Positions 16,888 through 26,966 of a stretch of DNA of 36,050 nt are shown one piece after another. The notes beneath the pieces were generated by a model that worked only from the letters and a program-made list of their open reading frames with translations, was not told where the DNA came from and did not search any database. Position numbers and translations under genes: made by a program. Position 1 is the stretch's first letter. Each line of letters starts with the position of its first letter. Source of the DNA: Gammaproteobacteria bacterium (GTDB taxonomy: Bacteria > Pseudomonadota > Gammaproteobacteria > Chromatiales > Chromatiaceae); contig RZZN01000037.1 of the NCBI GenBank assembly GCA_009929855.1, positions 1-36,050 on the forward strand, written 5' to 3'.

Positions 16888-17922
16888 ATGATCGAGATAT
16901 GGAACCTGCTTCCCCCGGTGATCCAGATCATTCTGAAGATCTTCGCCATCGTCCTTCCGCTGCTCGGCCTGGTGGCCTATTACACCTATGCCGAGCGCAA
17001 GGTGATCGGCTACATGCAGGTGCGGATCGGCCCCAACCGGGTGGGGTGGCGTGGCTTGCTCCAGCCCATTGCCGATGCGGTCAAATTGATGATGAAGGAA
17101 ATCATCATCCCGACCAAGGCCGACAAGACGCTGTTCCTGCTCGCGCCGATGATTGCGATCGGACCGGCGCTCGCGGCCTGGGCGGTCTTCCCATTCGATG
17201 AGGGCCTGGTGCTCGCCGACATCAACGCGGGTCTGCTCTATCTCCTGGCGATGACATCGCTCGGGGTCTACGGCATCATCATCGCGGGCTGGGCCTCCAA
17301 CTCCAAGTATGCGCTGCTCGGGGCCATGCGCTCGGCCGCTCAGATGGTGGCCTACGAGATCGCGATGGGCTTCGCCCTGGTCGGCGTGCTGGTCGCTGCC
17401 GGCAGTCTCAATCTCGGCGTGATCGTCACCGCCCAACAAGGCAACATCCTCACCTGGTTCTGGCTGCCGCTGTTGCCACTCTTCGGCATCTATCTCATCT
17501 CGGGAGTCGCCGAGACCAACCGCGCGCCGTTCGACGTGGCCGAAGGTGAGTCCGAGATCGTGGCCGGTTTCCATGTCGAGTACTCGGGAATGGCCTTCGC
17601 GGTCTTCTTCCTCGCCGAATATGCGAACATGATCCTGATCGCGGCACTCACGGCACTGCTGTTCATGGGGGGCTGGCTCTCACCGCTCCCGGCGGCCTGG
17701 ACTGGAGGCTTCTGGCTCCTCGGAGATGGATTCCATTGGCTGCTGTTGAAGACCTTCTTCTTCATGTTCGTCTTCCTGTGGCTGCGCGCGACCTTTCCGC
17801 GCTATCGCTATGACCAGATCATGCGTCTGGGCTGGAAGGTATTCATCCCGATCACGATCGTCTGGATCCTGGTCGTGGCGCTCGCGGTCCTCGCCGAGCT
17901 GCCGCCCTGGTGGTCCGCTTGA
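16888..17922 (+). CDS. nuoH: NADH-quinone oxidoreductase subunit H
   Basis: NuoH (344 aa) is the membrane subunit that forms the entrance of the quinone channel. About eight hydrophobic helices are seen. The signatures [19 protein letters not shown] (about residues 33-51), [15 protein letters not shown] and the charged loop [19 protein letters not shown] (about 210-228), with its many Glu residues, are intact. It starts 7 bases after nuoG. The nuoI start lies 14 bases after its stop. Confidence 0.97.
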   Translation: MIEIWNLLPPVIQIILKIFAIVLPLLGLVAYYTYAERKVIGYMQVRIGPNRVGWRGLLQPIADAVKLMMKEIIIPTKADKTLFLLAPMIAIGPALAAWAVFPFDEGLVLADINAGLLYLLAMTSLGVYGIIIAGWASNSKYALLGAMRSAAQMVAYEIAMGFALVGVLVAAGSLNLGVIVTAQQGNILTWFWLPLLPLFGIYLISGVAETNRAPFDVAEGESEIVAGFHVEYSGMAFAVFFLAEYANMILIAALTALLFMGGWLSPLPAAWTGGFWLLGDGFHWLLLKTFFFMFVFLWLRATFPRYRYDQIMRLGWKVFIPITIVWILVVALAVLAELPPWWSA

Positions 17923-17936
17923 GCCGGAGACGACCG

Positions 17937-18428
17937 ATGCTGAAAGTCGCGCGCGACTATCTCCATAGCCTGCTCCTCGTCGAGCTCTTCCGTGGACTCA
18001 AGCTGACTGGCGTCTACTTCTTCAGACGCAAGTTCACTGTCCAGTATCCGGAGGAGAAGGCACCGATTTCACCGCGCTTTCGCGGACTCCATGCCTTGCG
18101 CCGCTATCCAAATGGTGAGGAGCGCTGCATCGCGTGCAAGTTGTGCGAGGCGGTGTGTCCAGCGTTGGCCATCACGATCGAGGCCGAGCCGCGCGCCGAT
18201 GGGTCGCGCCGGACGACCCGTTACGACATCGATCATTTCAAATGTATCTTCTGCGGCTTCTGCGAGGAGTCCTGCCCGGTCGATTCGATCGTCGAGACCG
18301 GAATCTACGAGTATCACTTCGAGCAGCGCGGCGAGAACATCATGACGAAGGAGAAGCTGCTCGCGATCGGAGACAAGTACGAGGCCGAGATCGCCGCGGC
18401 CCGTGCCGCGGATGCACCGTATCGCTAG
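17937..18428 (+). CDS. nuoI: NADH-quinone oxidoreductase subunit I
   Basis: NuoI (163 aa) is an 8-iron ferredoxin subunit carrying clusters N6a and N6b that pass electrons to N2. Two C-x2-C-x2-C-x3-CP motifs are visible: [12 protein letters not shown] (about residues 63-74) and [12 protein letters not shown] (about 103-114). The N-terminus ([19 protein letters not shown]) is the amphipathic membrane anchor. I chose the ATG at 17937, preceded by GGAGA at 8 bases; an upstream in-frame start would overlap nuoH. Confidence 0.96.
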   Translation: MLKVARDYLHSLLLVELFRGLKLTGVYFFRRKFTVQYPEEKAPISPRFRGLHALRRYPNGEERCIACKLCEAVCPALAITIEAEPRADGSRRTTRYDIDHFKCIFCGFCEESCPVDSIVETGIYEYHFEQRGENIMTKEKLLAIGDKYEAEIAAARAADAPYR

Positions 18429-18519
18429 GGCGTAGAGACTCCGGGGGGTGGGGCGCGAGCTCCGATAGGGCGCGGCATGGGCCGGGCTGGTGTGGCCGAA
18501 CTAGGTATCGGGATGAATC

Positions 18520-19155
18520 ATGGGCTTTGAAAAATTCCTATTCTACGTGCTCGCGGCCATTACCCTAGTGGCGGCGGGGATGGTCATCACGCGCCGCAAC
18601 CCGGTTCACGCGGTCCTCTATCTTGTGCTGGCCTTCATCAGCAGTGCGGGTCTGTGGGTCCTGCTGGAGGCCGAGTTCCTCGGCATCGTCCTGATCCTGG
18701 TCTACGTGGGCGCGGTCATGGTGCTCTTCCTCTTCGTCGTGATGATGCTCGACGTGGATATCGCGACCTTGCGTGCCGAGTTCATCCGCTACCTGCCGCT
18801 TGGCGTGCTGATCGCGGTGGTGCTTGCGCTGGAGATCTTTCTCATCGTCGGGCCCGCGAATTTCGGACTCGAGCATTTCCCCAAGCCTGCGCCGCTTGCC
18901 CCTGAGGCGAGCAACACCGAGGCGCTTGGTCTGCTCCTCTACACCCTCTACGTCTATCCGTTCGAGATCGCGGCCGTGATCCTGCTGGTCGCGATCGTCG
19001 CTGCGATCCGCTTGACCCTGCGCCGGCGCTCCGATTGCAAGTATCTGAGCCCCGAGCAGCAGGTGAAGGTCAAGAAGGGTCCTGATCGGATTCGATTGGT
19101 CAAGATGCCCGTTGAACGCGCCATCCCCGCCACCTCACGGGAGACCTCCGAATGA
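18520..19155 (+). CDS. nuoJ: NADH-quinone oxidoreductase subunit J
   Basis: NuoJ (211 aa) is a five-helix membrane subunit of the proton path. Hydrophobic helices are seen at about residues 3-20, 27-45, 53-75, 92-110 and 141-165. The family phrase [13 protein letters not shown] and the TM3 segment with [17 protein letters not shown] are intact. The polar C-terminal tail after residue 170 is basic. A 91-base, G-rich spacer separates it from nuoI. Its last four bases overlap the nuoK start (ATGA). Confidence 0.96.
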   Translation: MGFEKFLFYVLAAITLVAAGMVITRRNPVHAVLYLVLAFISSAGLWVLLEAEFLGIVLILVYVGAVMVLFLFVVMMLDVDIATLRAEFIRYLPLGVLIAVVLALEIFLIVGPANFGLEHFPKPAPLAPEASNTEALGLLLYTLYVYPFEIAAVILLVAIVAAIRLTLRRRSDCKYLSPEQQVKVKKGPDRIRLVKMPVERAIPATSRETSE

Positions 19156-19457
19156 TTGCGCTCTCCGACTATCTCATCCTGGCCGCCGGACTCTTCATGC
19201 TGGCGGTCGCGGGGATCTTCCTCAACCGGAAGAACGTCATCTTGCTGCTGATGTGCATCGAGCTGATGCTGCTCGCGGTCAATATGAACTTCGTCGCCTT
19301 TTCCCATTTCATGGGCGACATGACTGGGCAGGTCGTGGTCTTTTTCATCTTGACGGTTGCCGCCGCCGAGGCCGCGATCGGCCTGGCGATCCTGGTCGTG
19401 CTCTTCCGCAATCGTCGCACCATCAACGTGCAGGATCTCAATAGCCTGCGAGGTTGA
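19152..19457 (+). CDS. nuoK: NADH-quinone oxidoreductase subunit K
   Basis: NuoK (101 aa) is a three-helix subunit related to MrpC antiporter subunits. The conserved acidic residues for proton transfer are in [14 protein letters not shown] (Glu, TM2) and [14 protein letters not shown] (Glu, TM3). It starts inside the end of nuoJ, indicating coupling. A 79-base gap follows before nuoL. Confidence 0.97.
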   Translation: MIALSDYLILAAGLFMLAVAGIFLNRKNVILLLMCIELMLLAVNMNFVAFSHFMGDMTGQVVVFFILTVAAAEAAIGLAILVVLFRNRRTINVQDLNSLRG

Positions 19458-19536
19458 GTGGCTCCGATCGACCGGATCGGCATGGGATGACGTTTCGAGC
19501 ACAAGTCCGTAACCAATCGACAGAGCGGAATCAACA

Positions 19537-21543
19537 GTGGAACAAGTCTATCTGACCATCGTGCTCGCGCCGCTCGTCGGCGCCATCGTCGCGGGCTTCT
19601 TCGGCGGCCGGATCGGGCGGCGGGGTGCTCATTCGGTGACCATCGCCGGTGTAGGCGTATCCACGGCGCTGTCGATCTGGGTCCTGGCACGGTTCGTCGG
19701 TCACGATGAGCCCGTGTTCAATCAGGCCATCTATACCTGGATGGTGTCGGATGGGATCCGTTTCGAGGTCGGATTCCTGGTCGATCGCCTGACCGCCTTG
19801 ATGATGGTGACCGTGACCTTCGTCGCGCTGATGGTCCATATCTACACCATCGGCTACATGGCGGACGATGAGCACAACTGGCCCAAAGGTGCCTTGACCG
19901 GCAAGAACAGCTATCAACGCTTCTTCAGTTATATCTCGCTCTTCACCTTCTCCATGTTGATGTTGGTCATGTCCAACAACTTCATGCAGTTGTTCTTCGG
20001 ATGGGAGGCCGTGGGCCTGGTCTCCTATCTGTTGATCGGCTTCTGGTCGACCCGCGAGACGGCCATCTTCGCCAACCTCAAGGCCTTTCTGGTCAACCGA
20101 GTCGGTGATTTCGGTTTCATCCTCGGCATTGCCGCAATCGGTCTGTATTTCAATACCATGGATTATGCCGAGGTGTTCGCGGCCGCGCCCGCGCATGCCG
20201 ACACTCAGGTCGCGATCCTCGGTGGCGTCTCGCTGATGTCGCTGATCTGCATCCTCCTGTTCATCGGCGCCATGGGCAAATCGGCGCAGGTTCCACTCCA
20301 TGTCTGGCTCCCGGATTCGATGGAGGGTCCGACACCCATCTCCGCGCTCATCCATGCCGCCACCATGGTGACGGCGGGTGTCTTCATGGTCGCGCGCATG
20401 TCACCCCTGTTCGAGCTGTCCGAGACCGCGCTCAGCCTGATCCTCATCATTGGCGCGACCACGGCGCTCTTCATGGGTCTCATCGGGTTGGTCCAGAATG
20501 ACATCAAGCGCGTGGTCGCCTACTCCACACTCTCGCAGCTCGGCTACATGGTCACGGCGCTCGGTGCCTCGGCCTATGCCGCCGGGATCTTCCATCTGAT
20601 GACGCATGCCTTCTTCAAGGCGCTGCTGTTCCTCGCGGCGGGCTCGGTGATCATCGCCATGCACCATCGGCAAGACATTCGCGAGATGGGTGGACTGAGA
20701 CGCTCCATGCCGATCACCTGGATCACCGCGTTGATCGGCTCGCTCGCACTGATCGGATTCCCCGGCTTCGCTGGGTTCTTCTCCAAGGATGCCATCATCG
20801 AGGCGGTCGGTCATTCCACCTTGTTCGGCTCCGGGTATGCCATGGTCCTCTTGACTCTCGGCGTATTCGTCACGGCACTCTACAGTTTCCGGATGTATTT
20901 CCTGGTCTTCCATGGCAAGCCGCGGATGGACGAGCACACCCGTCACCATCTGCACGAGACGCCGATCGTGGTGACCCTGCCACTGATCCTGCTGGCGATC
21001 CCCTCGGTGGTGATCGGATGGATGGTGGTTGAGCCACTGTTGGTCTCCAATTGGCTGGCATCGGGTGACTGGAATCCGATCTTCGTGGCACCCGAGCACG
21101 ATACGCTTCAGCCACTGCGCGAGCATTGGCAGGGCGAATGGGCCTTCATCCTCCATGGCATGACCATGCCGCCCTTCTTCCTGGCCATGGGCGGCCTGAT
21201 TCTCGCCGCCATCCTCTGGTGGCTCGTTTTTGCGCGCAATCCGCGGATCGACGAGCAGATCCAAGCCATGGGTGGTCCGCTCACCAAGGTGTTGCAGGCC
21301 AAGTACGGATTCGATGAATTCAACCAAAAGGTGTTTGCTGGCGGTGGGCGCTGGCTGGGTACGCGGCTCTGGATCACCGGCGATCGCACCCTGATCGATG
21401 GCGCCATCGTCAACGGTTCAGCCAATCAGGTCGGGCGTTTGGCGCAGCAGGTGCGCCATCTGCAGACCGGATATCTCTATCACTATGCGATTGCGATGAT
21501 CGTCGGGCTCGTCGTGCTCCTGACGGTCTTCGTCGTGCTTTGA
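19537..21543 (+). CDS. nuoL: NADH-quinone oxidoreductase subunit L
   Basis: NuoL (668 aa) is the distal antiporter-like proton pump of complex I. About 16 TM helices are predicted by eye. Conserved features include the Glu in FFGWEAVGLVSYLLIGFW, Lys in GAMGKSAQVPLHVWLPDSM, ALIHAATMVTAGVFMVAR, DIKRVVAYSTLSQLGYM and HAFFKALLFLAAGSVI. The C-terminal lateral helix and anchoring TM follow after about residue 560. The start is GTG at 19537; its upstream site (AGCGGA) is weak. nuoM starts 19 bases after the stop. Confidence 0.96.
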   Translation: MEQVYLTIVLAPLVGAIVAGFFGGRIGRRGAHSVTIAGVGVSTALSIWVLARFVGHDEPVFNQAIYTWMVSDGIRFEVGFLVDRLTALMMVTVTFVALMVHIYTIGYMADDEHNWPKGALTGKNSYQRFFSYISLFTFSMLMLVMSNNFMQLFFGWEAVGLVSYLLIGFWSTRETAIFANLKAFLVNRVGDFGFILGIAAIGLYFNTMDYAEVFAAAPAHADTQVAILGGVSLMSLICILLFIGAMGKSAQVPLHVWLPDSMEGPTPISALIHAATMVTAGVFMVARMSPLFELSETALSLILIIGATTALFMGLIGLVQNDIKRVVAYSTLSQLGYMVTALGASAYAAGIFHLMTHAFFKALLFLAAGSVIIAMHHRQDIREMGGLRRSMPITWITALIGSLALIGFPGFAGFFSKDAIIEAVGHSTLFGSGYAMVLLTLGVFVTALYSFRMYFLVFHGKPRMDEHTRHHLHETPIVVTLPLILLAIPSVVIGWMVVEPLLVSNWLASGDWNPIFVAPEHDTLQPLREHWQGEWAFILHGMTMPPFFLAMGGLILAAILWWLVFARNPRIDEQIQAMGGPLTKVLQAKYGFDEFNQKVFAGGGRWLGTRLWITGDRTLIDGAIVNGSANQVGRLAQQVRHLQTGYLYHYAIAMIVGLVVLLTVFVVL

Positions 21544-21562
21544 CGCGGAAGGAGATGCATGC

Positions 21563-23143
21563 ATGTCTGATTTACCGCTCCTGACGCTGGTCATCTGGCT
21601 TCCGATCATCGGTGGCATCGCTGTACTGGCGAGTGGTGACCGGGCCGCCGAGTTCTCCAAGCGGATTGCGCTCGGCTTCTCGATCATCGTCTTCGTGGTC
21701 AGCCTCGGTCTCTGGGCGGGCTTCGACGTCGGCACCGCCGAGATGCAATTCGTCGAGCGCGCCGTCTGGATCCCGAGCTTCGATGTCTACTACTCGCTTG
21801 GCGTCGATGGCATCTCGATGCCGCTGATCATCCTGACGACCTTCATCACGATCTTCGTGATCATCGCCGGCTGGGATGTCATCACCTACAAACCATCGCA
21901 CTACATGGCGGCCTTCCTGATCATGGAGGGTCTGATGGTCGGTGTCTTCTCGGCGCTGGATGCCATCCTCTTCTATATCTTCTGGGAGGCGATGCTCATC
22001 CCGATGTTCATCATCATCGGGGTCTGGGGCGGGCCCAATCGGGTCTACGCCACCATCAAGTTCTTTCTCTACACCTTCTTCGGCTCGGTGTTCATGCTGG
22101 TGGCCCTGATCTACATGTATTTCCAGGCCGACAGCTTCAGCATCCTGGATTTCCATCATCTCCAGTTGGGCATGACGGCCCAGAGCTTGATCTTCGTCGC
22201 CTTCTTCCTGGCCTTCGCCGTCAAGGTGCCCATGTTCCCCGTGCATACTTGGCTGCCCGACGCGCATGTCGAGGCGCCGACCGGGGGATCCGTGATCCTG
22301 GCGGCCATCATGCTCAAGATCGGCGGCTACGGTTTCTTGCGATTCTCGCTTCCGATCACGCCCGATGCGAGCGCCTCGCTCGACTGGATCATCATCGCAC
22401 TATCACTGATCGCGGTGATCTATATCGGCTTCGTTGCGCTGGTGCAGCAGGACATGAAGAAGCTGATCGCCTACTCCTCGATCGCCCACATGGGCTTCGT
22501 CACGCTCGGTTTCTTCATCGTCTTCACCATCCTGCGCAACCCAGAGGTCTCCGGCGGGGCGGTGATGGGGATCGAAGGCGGTATGGTCCAGATGATCTCG
22601 CACGGCTTCATCTCGGGTGCGCTCTTCCTCTGTGTCGGCGTTCTCTATGACCGGGTCCACTCCCGCGAGATCGCCGACTATGGTGGGGTCATCAATACCA
22701 TGCCCTGGTTCGGCGCCTTCGTGGTCTATTTCGCGATGGCCAATGCAGGGCTGCCCGGCACATCGGGCTTCGTCGGCGAGTTCATGGTGATTCTGGCGAC
22801 TTTCCGTGCCGATTTCTGGTGGGCGCTGCTCGCCGCGACCACGCTCATCCTGGCCGCGGCCTTCACGCTCTGGATGGTCAAGCGGGTGGTCTTCGGCGAG
22901 GTTCGCAATGAGAAGGTGGCCGCCTTGCAGGATCTGAATCGGCGCGAGGCCTTCAATCTGGGTGTGCTCGCCGTGGCCGTCCTGATCCTCGGGATCTGGC
23001 CCGCGCCCCTGATGGAGGTCATGCATGCCTCGGTCGAGAACTTGGTCGCGCACGTGAGTCTGTGCAAGCTACCGGACAGCGAGTCGGCCAACTGCATCCT
23101 CCAGGTGCCCGCCGTGCTCTCCGGTCTGACCGGTCAACCCTGA
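21563..23143 (+). CDS. nuoM: NADH-quinone oxidoreductase subunit M
   Basis: NuoM (526 aa) is an antiporter-like proton pump between NuoL and NuoN. Diagnostic stretches are YSLGVDGISMPLIILTTF, FYIFWEAMLIPMFIIIG with its Glu, AVKVPMFPVHTWLPDAHVEA with its Lys, and KKLIAYSSIAHMGFV. About 14 TM helices are seen. GGAAGGAGATGCATGC precedes the ATG at 21563, so the ribosome site is good. nuoN follows after 42 bases. Confidence 0.97.
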   Translation: MSDLPLLTLVIWLPIIGGIAVLASGDRAAEFSKRIALGFSIIVFVVSLGLWAGFDVGTAEMQFVERAVWIPSFDVYYSLGVDGISMPLIILTTFITIFVIIAGWDVITYKPSHYMAAFLIMEGLMVGVFSALDAILFYIFWEAMLIPMFIIIGVWGGPNRVYATIKFFLYTFFGSVFMLVALIYMYFQADSFSILDFHHLQLGMTAQSLIFVAFFLAFAVKVPMFPVHTWLPDAHVEAPTGGSVILAAIMLKIGGYGFLRFSLPITPDASASLDWIIIALSLIAVIYIGFVALVQQDMKKLIAYSSIAHMGFVTLGFFIVFTILRNPEVSGGAVMGIEGGMVQMISHGFISGALFLCVGVLYDRVHSREIADYGGVINTMPWFGAFVVYFAMANAGLPGTSGFVGEFMVILATFRADFWWALLAATTLILAAAFTLWMVKRVVFGEVRNEKVAALQDLNRREAFNLGVLAVAVLILGIWPAPLMEVMHASVENLVAHVSLCKLPDSESANCILQVPAVLSGLTGQP

Positions 23144-23185
23144 GGATGCGCGCTGGCGCGGGTCTCATCTACTCGGAACTGTGAC

Positions 23186-24625
23186 ATGCCATTCGACGCC
23201 GCCAATCTGTTGCCTATCGTGCCGGAGATCGTGATCCTAGTCACGGCCTGCTTGGTTCTCGTGCTCGACCTCTATCTGAGCGATCGGCACAAGGATCTCA
23301 ATCACAGTCTCACGCTGATCGGATTGCTCGTCGCGCTCGGCTTGACTGGGGTCGTGGGCGGGGGAGAGCCCCAGGTGGTCTTCGATGGCAACGTGATCCG
23401 TGACTCGATCACCGATCTGCTCAGGGGAGCGATCCTGATCGTCAGTCTGCTCGCTTTCGTCTACGCCCGGCCGTGGTTGAAGGATCGTGATCTGTTCGTC
23501 GGGGAGTTCTACGTCCTGGGTCTGTTCGCTGTGCTCGGGATGCTGATCATGGTCTCGGCGAACAACTTCCTGGTCATCTATCTGGGTCTCGAGCTGCAAG
23601 CGCTGTCGCTCTATGCCCTGGTGGCCTTCGACCGTGATTCCAAGAAAGGCGCCGAGGCCGCGATGAAATATTTCGTGCTCGGTGCGCTCGGCTCGGGCAT
23701 GTTGCTCTACGGCGTCTCCATGATCTACGGGGCCACCGGCTCGATCGAATTCGGGCCAGTCGCCCAATCGGTCGCCGAGCAAGGGATGGACAACCAGGTG
23801 CTGGTCTTCGGGGTCGTCTTCCTGGTCATCGGGGTTGGCTTCAAGCTCGGCGCCGTGCCATTCCACATGTGGGTCCCTGACATCTACGAAGGCGCGCCGA
23901 CCCCAGCGGTCATCATGCTGGGAAGCGCGCCCAAGATCGCCGCGCTGGCATTGGCCGTGCGCATGTTGATCGATGGGCTGCAAGGGATCCATGCGGATTG
24001 GCAGGGCATGCTCTTGATCCTCGCGGTGCTCTCGATGGGTCTTGGCAACCTGGTCGCGATCGCCCAGACCAACATCAAGCGCATGCTGGCCTACTCGACC
24101 ATCTCGCACGTGGGCTTCGTTCTGCTGGGTCTGTTGGCCGGCTCCGCCCAGGGGTATGCGGCGGCCACCTTCTATGCCATCGTCTATGCCGTGATGGCGG
24201 TGGGTGCCTTTGGGATCCTCCTGATCATGAGCCGCAAGGGGTTCGATGTGGAGCATCTCGACGATCTCAAGGGATTGAATGATCGCGATTCCTGGTATGC
24301 CGCCATGATGGCGCTGATGATGTTCTCGATGGCCGGCGTGCCACCGACGGTCGGTTTCATCGCGAAGTTGCTGGTGCTGGAGTCGGTGGTGCGGATCGAC
24401 ATGGTCTGGCTCGCCGTGGTGGCCGTGATCTTCTCCATCATTGGCGCCTTCTATTATCTGCGAGTGGTCAAGGTCATCTATTTCGACAAGCCCGCGCCGG
24501 ATCAGCCCGCGCTGGTCACCTCGGGAGGGGTGCGCTTCGCCATGAGCATCAATGGCTTGTCCTTGCTGCTCCTCGGCGTCTTTCCCGCCACCCTGCTGGC
24601 GTGGTGTCAGGCGGCCTTTTCATGA
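23186..24625 (+). CDS. nuoN: NADH-quinone oxidoreductase subunit N
   Basis: NuoN (479 aa) is the third antiporter-like membrane subunit, next to NuoK. Hallmarks: YLGLELQALSLYALVAFDRDS with the key Glu, KLGAVPFHMWVPDIYEGAPTP with Lys, and NIKRMLAYSTISHVGFVLLG. Around 14 TM helices are seen. It ends the nuo operon; dapA starts 66 bases downstream on the same strand with no visible terminator between them, so read-through is possible. Confidence 0.97.
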   Translation: MPFDAANLLPIVPEIVILVTACLVLVLDLYLSDRHKDLNHSLTLIGLLVALGLTGVVGGGEPQVVFDGNVIRDSITDLLRGAILIVSLLAFVYARPWLKDRDLFVGEFYVLGLFAVLGMLIMVSANNFLVIYLGLELQALSLYALVAFDRDSKKGAEAAMKYFVLGALGSGMLLYGVSMIYGATGSIEFGPVAQSVAEQGMDNQVLVFGVVFLVIGVGFKLGAVPFHMWVPDIYEGAPTPAVIMLGSAPKIAALALAVRMLIDGLQGIHADWQGMLLILAVLSMGLGNLVAIAQTNIKRMLAYSTISHVGFVLLGLLAGSAQGYAAATFYAIVYAVMAVGAFGILLIMSRKGFDVEHLDDLKGLNDRDSWYAAMMALMMFSMAGVPPTVGFIAKLLVLESVVRIDMVWLAVVAVIFSIIGAFYYLRVVKVIYFDKPAPDQPALVTSGGVRFAMSINGLSLLLLGVFPATLLAWCQAAFS

Positions 24626-24691
24626 TGCTGGCGGTTGTGTGAGTCCGGCGTCGCGTACTACCATGAGCGCTTTCGCCTAACGGAGTCGTAC

Positions 24692-25567
24692 ATGTTTCGC
24701 GGCAGCATCGTTGCCCTCATCACACCCATGCACGAGGATGGCGGGATCGATGACGCCAGCCTCCGGCGCCTGGTCGATTTTCATGTCGACGCCGGAACCA
24801 ACGCGATCGTCTCGGTCGGCACCACGGGTGAATCGGCCACACTCGACGAGGCCGAGCACTGCGAGGTGATCGGCAAGACGGTTGAGTATGCGGCTGGCCG
24901 GATCCCGGTGATCGCCGGAACCGGCGCCAATTCGACACGCGAGGCGATCATCCTGACGCGTTGCGCCAAGGACGCCGGCGCGCAGGCCGCGCTCTTGGTG
25001 ACTCCCTATTACAACAAGCCAACCCAGGAAGGTCTCTACCTGCATCATCGGGCGGTCGCCGAGGCGGTGGATATCCCTCAGATCCTCTACAATGTGCCAG
25101 GGCGCACGGCTTGTGATCTACTGCCTGAGACCGCGGCGCGCTTGTCCCGGATCGACAATATCATCGGGATCAAGGACGCGACGGGCGATCTGAGTCGAGT
25201 CGCGCGTCTGCGCGATGGCTGTGGCGCGGGCTTCGCCCTCTACAGCGGTGACGATGAGAGTGCATGCGAGTTCATGCTGATGGGTGGGGATGGGGTCATC
25301 TCGGTCACGGCCAATCTCGCCCCGGCACAGATGCGTCAGATGTGCGATGCGGCGCTGGCCGGTGAGCGCGCTGCGGCTGAGTCGATCAATCGGCGTCTCG
25401 CGGGCTTGCATCGAGACTTGTTCGTTCAATCCAATCCGATCCCGGTCAAATGGGGGGTCGCCGAGCTTGGCTTGTGCGCAAATGGCATCCGTCTACCGCT
25501 CACCTGGCTCACCGAGGAGCATTGGCCGACGGTGCGCGCGGCCATGGTCTCAGCGGGTATCCTTTAA
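24692..25567 (+). CDS. dapA: 4-hydroxy-tetrahydrodipicolinate synthase
   Basis: DapA condenses pyruvate with aspartate semialdehyde in the lysine/diaminopimelate pathway. The 291-residue protein matches the family: start [13 protein letters not shown], the Thr pair in [11 protein letters not shown] (about residues 42-52), the Tyr in ILYNVPGRT (about 133) and the Schiff-base Lys in [10 protein letters not shown] (about 161). The ATG at 24692 has GGAG nine bases upstream; an in-frame upstream TTG at 24635 lacks this and would add 19 unrelated residues. bamC follows directly, the classic dapA-bamC (dapX) pair of gammaproteobacteria. Confidence 0.97.
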   Translation: MFRGSIVALITPMHEDGGIDDASLRRLVDFHVDAGTNAIVSVGTTGESATLDEAEHCEVIGKTVEYAAGRIPVIAGTGANSTREAIILTRCAKDAGAQAALLVTPYYNKPTQEGLYLHHRAVAEAVDIPQILYNVPGRTACDLLPETAARLSRIDNIIGIKDATGDLSRVARLRDGCGAGFALYSGDDESACEFMLMGGDGVISVTANLAPAQMRQMCDAALAGERAAAESINRRLAGLHRDLFVQSNPIPVKWGVAELGLCANGIRLPLTWLTEEHWPTVRAAMVSAGIL

Positions 25568-25615
25568 CGCGCCGCGTCGAGCCACTGGGTCGAGTTGGCG
25601 GCGCGCCAGATCATC

Positions 25616-26809
25616 ATGATGAAGAGGTTGCTCAACTTGAGAGCATATGCTTGGCTGATCGGCGGGTTTCTAGGCGCGTGGGTGACTCTGGTGCTCACTG
25701 GGTGCAGCTCTGGAATCGTCAGCGATGCCGTACCCGACCAACGATTAGCCTACAAGAAGCAGCGTGAGGCCGCCGAAAATCTCGAGATTCCGCCGGATCT
25801 CACGGCTGGAACCTTCGATGATGCACTGGATATTCCGCCAGCGGGCGCCATGACCTACTCGGAGTATCGAGGGACGCGCAGCGAACGGGTGCGGGTGGCC
25901 ACTGCGGCTGACGTCTTGCCCGAGATCCCCGATGTCGAGCTCAAGCGACGCGATGCCGAGCGCTGGCTGGAGGTTCGAGCCACGCCGCAACAGGTTTGGC
26001 CCAAGGCCATCGCCTTCTGGCGTGAGCAGGGAATCCTCCTGGTCGAGCAGAATCCCACGATCGGCGTGATGCGCACCGATTGGCTCGACAACCGTGCCGA
26101 AATCAGGCAGGACTTCCTGACCAGGATGATCAGTAAGGTCATGGAAGGTGTCTATGCGACATCGACACGCGATCAATACAGCCTGCGCATCGAGCCTGGC
26201 GATCGCCCCGGCAGCACCGAGATTCATCTCACCCATCGCGGCATGGAGGAACGTCTGGTCACCAATGCGATCGGTGACGGTTCGCGTACGATCTGGGAGC
26301 CCAGTCCACGCGATCCCGAGAAGGAAGCCGAGATGCTCCGGCGACTCATGGTCTTCCTGGGCGCACCCTCGCAGCGTGCTGCAGCACTCACCACGAGCGG
26401 TGGGGGGAGCGCGCCTGGCGCGGGTGCTCCGGCTGGTCCAAGCGCGCGCTTGGTCACGGATGCCAATACCCCGGCGCTGGTGATCTCGCAGGATACCCGC
26501 AGCGCCTGGCGCGTCACTGGCTCGGCCTTGCAAGCGGCTGGCTTCGCGGTGGAAGACCGCGATATGACGCGAGGTGTCTTCTATGTCCGCTATGCTGGCG
26601 AGGATGTGAGCGCTGAAGACAAGCCTGGATTGATGTCACGACTGGCATTTTGGCGCAAGAGCGAGGTCGATCCAGTCAAGCAATATCAGATCATCGTCGA
26701 AGGAGATGATCGCGAGTCGCGGATCAGTGTCCGTGATGCTGATGGCAGTCCGGCTCCAGCCGAGACGAGCCGACAGATCCTGGTGCTGATGCAGGAGAAG
26801 ATGCGCTAG
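25616..26809 (+). CDS. bamC: Outer membrane assembly lipoprotein BamC (NlpB/DapX)
   Basis: BamC is an accessory lipoprotein of the BAM complex that inserts beta-barrel proteins into the outer membrane. The 397-residue protein starts with a lipoprotein signal peptide ending in LVLTGC (Cys30). An unstructured stretch that normally binds BamD follows (YKKQREAAENLEIPPDLT), then two helix-grip domains: about 100-240, starting DAERWLEVRATPQQVWPKA, and about 285-395. They are joined by a Ser/Gly/Ala/Pro-rich linker (GGGSAPGAGAPAGPSAR). It is about 50 residues longer than the E. coli protein. Two adjacent ATGs (25616, 25619) are possible, with no strong ribosome site. The position directly after dapA supports the call. 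Confidence 0.9.
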   Translation: MMKRLLNLRAYAWLIGGFLGAWVTLVLTGCSSGIVSDAVPDQRLAYKKQREAAENLEIPPDLTAGTFDDALDIPPAGAMTYSEYRGTRSERVRVATAADVLPEIPDVELKRRDAERWLEVRATPQQVWPKAIAFWREQGILLVEQNPTIGVMRTDWLDNRAEIRQDFLTRMISKVMEGVYATSTRDQYSLRIEPGDRPGSTEIHLTHRGMEERLVTNAIGDGSRTIWEPSPRDPEKEAEMLRRLMVFLGAPSQRAAALTTSGGGSAPGAGAPAGPSARLVTDANTPALVISQDTRSAWRVTGSALQAAGFAVEDRDMTRGVFYVRYAGEDVSAEDKPGLMSRLAFWRKSEVDPVKQYQIIVEGDDRESRISVRDADGSPAPAETSRQILVLMQEKMR

Positions 26810-26831
26810 AGGGGGCAACCTCGGATATCGC

Positions 26832-26851
26832 CTCGCCCAAGCCAGGGCGAG
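26832..26851 (+). other. Hairpin after bamC
   Basis: CTCGCCC-aagcca-GGGCGAG is a perfect 7-bp stem 22 bases past the bamC stop. No T-run follows, so it is either a processing stem or a weak terminator shared by the convergent genes. Confidence 0.4.
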
Positions 26852-26966
26852 TGCGTCGTCTTGATCCCTCCGGCCTCGCTCCGGCCATCACTGGCGTGAT
26901 GAAAGACTCGAGACCCTGCCCTTCGCCCCAGGGCATGCCTCAAGTCCACGGCGCGAGCCGGTCAAG

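Noticed and set aside
23237-24256. 339-codon open frame opposite nuoN, and similar ones opposite nuoL and nuoM
   Set aside because: Translations are rich in Asp/His/Gln/Glu, typical of the reverse complement of membrane-protein genes. No family recognised.
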